Part shown: positions 13,508-13,729 of the stretch, piece by piece
How positions within the stretch are numbered: the first letter of the stretch is position 1
How the letters are laid out: every line of letters begins with the position of its first letter
Assembly: GCA_004322325.1 (NCBI GenBank)
Contig: SCTP01000255.1
Coordinates: 1-13,729, forward strand
Direction of reading: 5' to 3'
DNA from: Gammaproteobacteria bacterium
GTDB taxonomy: Bacteria; Pseudomonadota; Gammaproteobacteria; DSM-16500
DNA: 13,729 bases
Notes under the pieces: generated by a model
What the model was told of the DNA's origin: nothing
The model's database searches: none
The model's input: only the letters and a program-made list of their open reading frames with translations
Position numbers and translations under genes: made by a program

Positions 13508-13729
13508 ATGAAGATGACAGATATAAAAGAAATCGCTCCTTATCGGTGGTCTGTTAGCGGACAGCCGATCGAGCTGTATGGTAGTCACGCCTTAATCGAA
13601 GCGATAGATGAGAAAGTCCGTGAGCAAATTGCGAATGTTGCTACGCTTCCTGGTCTCGTTGGACGTGCGATGACGATGCCGGATGCGCATTGGGGATATG
13701 GTTTTCCCATCGGCGGAGTCGCTGCCTTT
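13508..13729 (+). CDS. rtcB: RtcB, tRNA-splicing/RNA-repair ligase (N-terminal 74 aa, cut by window edge)
   Basis: Only the first 74 residues are present. The frame runs from ATG at 13508 to the window end without a stop. The diagnostic block [20 protein letters not shown] is followed by [13 protein letters not shown], which is the RtcB active-domain entrance. RtcB joins RNA 2',3'-cyclic phosphate or 3'-phosphate ends to 5'-OH ends using GTP and manganese. The [12 protein letters not shown] form is that of archaeal and many bacterial archease-linked RtcBs, not the HLGKGSTIGSVI form of E. coli RtcB. A second in-frame ATG at 13514 has GAG better spaced and may be the real start. Metal ligands and the guanylylated histidine lie beyond the window. 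Confidence 0.93.
   Translation, partial: MKMTDIKEIAPYRWSVSGQPIELYGSHALIEAIDEKVREQIANVATLPGLVGRAMTMPDAHWGYGFPIGGVAAF

Noticed and set aside
13328..13588. Minus-strand frame of 86 codons across archease and rtcB
   Set aside because: It is antisense to two recognised genes and has no plausible ribosome binding site or domain.

Overview
The window looks like chromosomal DNA of a gammaproteobacterium of moderate to low GC. TrmJ, SuhB and the cysteine desulfurase read as close relatives of the Escherichia coli proteins. The AT-rich accessory genes, a coiled-coil protein of no known family and a dispersed GTCATCCCGAGC-type repeat are reminiscent of host-associated lineages such as Legionellales (Coxiella or Legionella relatives). 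That placement is an inference; no rRNA gene or other marker here proves it. No tRNA, rRNA, CRISPR array, transposase or prophage gene was seen.

Layout. (1) 2-2596 (+): most of a Pat/PatZ-type lysine acetyltransferase, an acyl-CoA synthetase-like body with a C-terminal GNAT domain, cut at its 5' end by the window edge. (2) 2668-3470 (+): an AT-rich two-gene unit with an ATGA overlap, a 55-residue basic protein followed by a nucleoside 2-deoxyribosyltransferase/TIR-like protein with a helical tail. It is followed by a dispersed-repeat-like sequence and a 12-bp hairpin. (3) 3525-5122 (-): an OsmC-family peroxidase, a 64-residue conserved-looking small protein and SuhB. (4) 5249-5962 (+): TrmJ, divergent from suhB as in E. 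coli. (5) 5940-8064 (-): a polytopic GT-C-like membrane protein overlapping a soluble polyprenyl-phosphate glycosyltransferase. (6) 8168-9301 (+): an IscS-like cysteine desulfurase that lacks the IscS C-terminal tail. (7) 9288-10989 (-): two unrecognised genes overlapping by 50 nt; the upstream product ends in two DPF motifs, the downstream one is coiled-coil rich. (8) 11051-12532 (-): an ArnT/PMT-like GT39 membrane glycosyltransferase. (9) 12644-13729 (+): a tightly packed YbaK-like deacylase, archease and RtcB operon, with rtcB running off the 3' edge.

How the genes fit together. The YbaK-archease-RtcB unit reads as an RNA repair and translation quality-control operon. The GT2/GT-C pair fits a two-step scheme: a cytosolic enzyme charges a polyprenyl phosphate with sugar, and a membrane GT-C enzyme transfers that sugar at the periplasmic face. 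The ArnT-like protein may act in the same kind of envelope modification. suhB, trmJ and an iscS-like gene recall the E. coli suhB-trmJ-iscRSUA region, but the glycosyltransferase pair sits between them and iscR, iscU and iscA are absent. The strongest candidates for undescribed biology are the 2668-3470 two-gene unit and the 9288-10989 pair with eukaryote-like DPF motifs. Both functions are hypotheses only. The window is compact: no gap exceeds about 130 bases, and both tail-to-tail pairs around 5.9 and 9.3 kb overlap at their stop codons.
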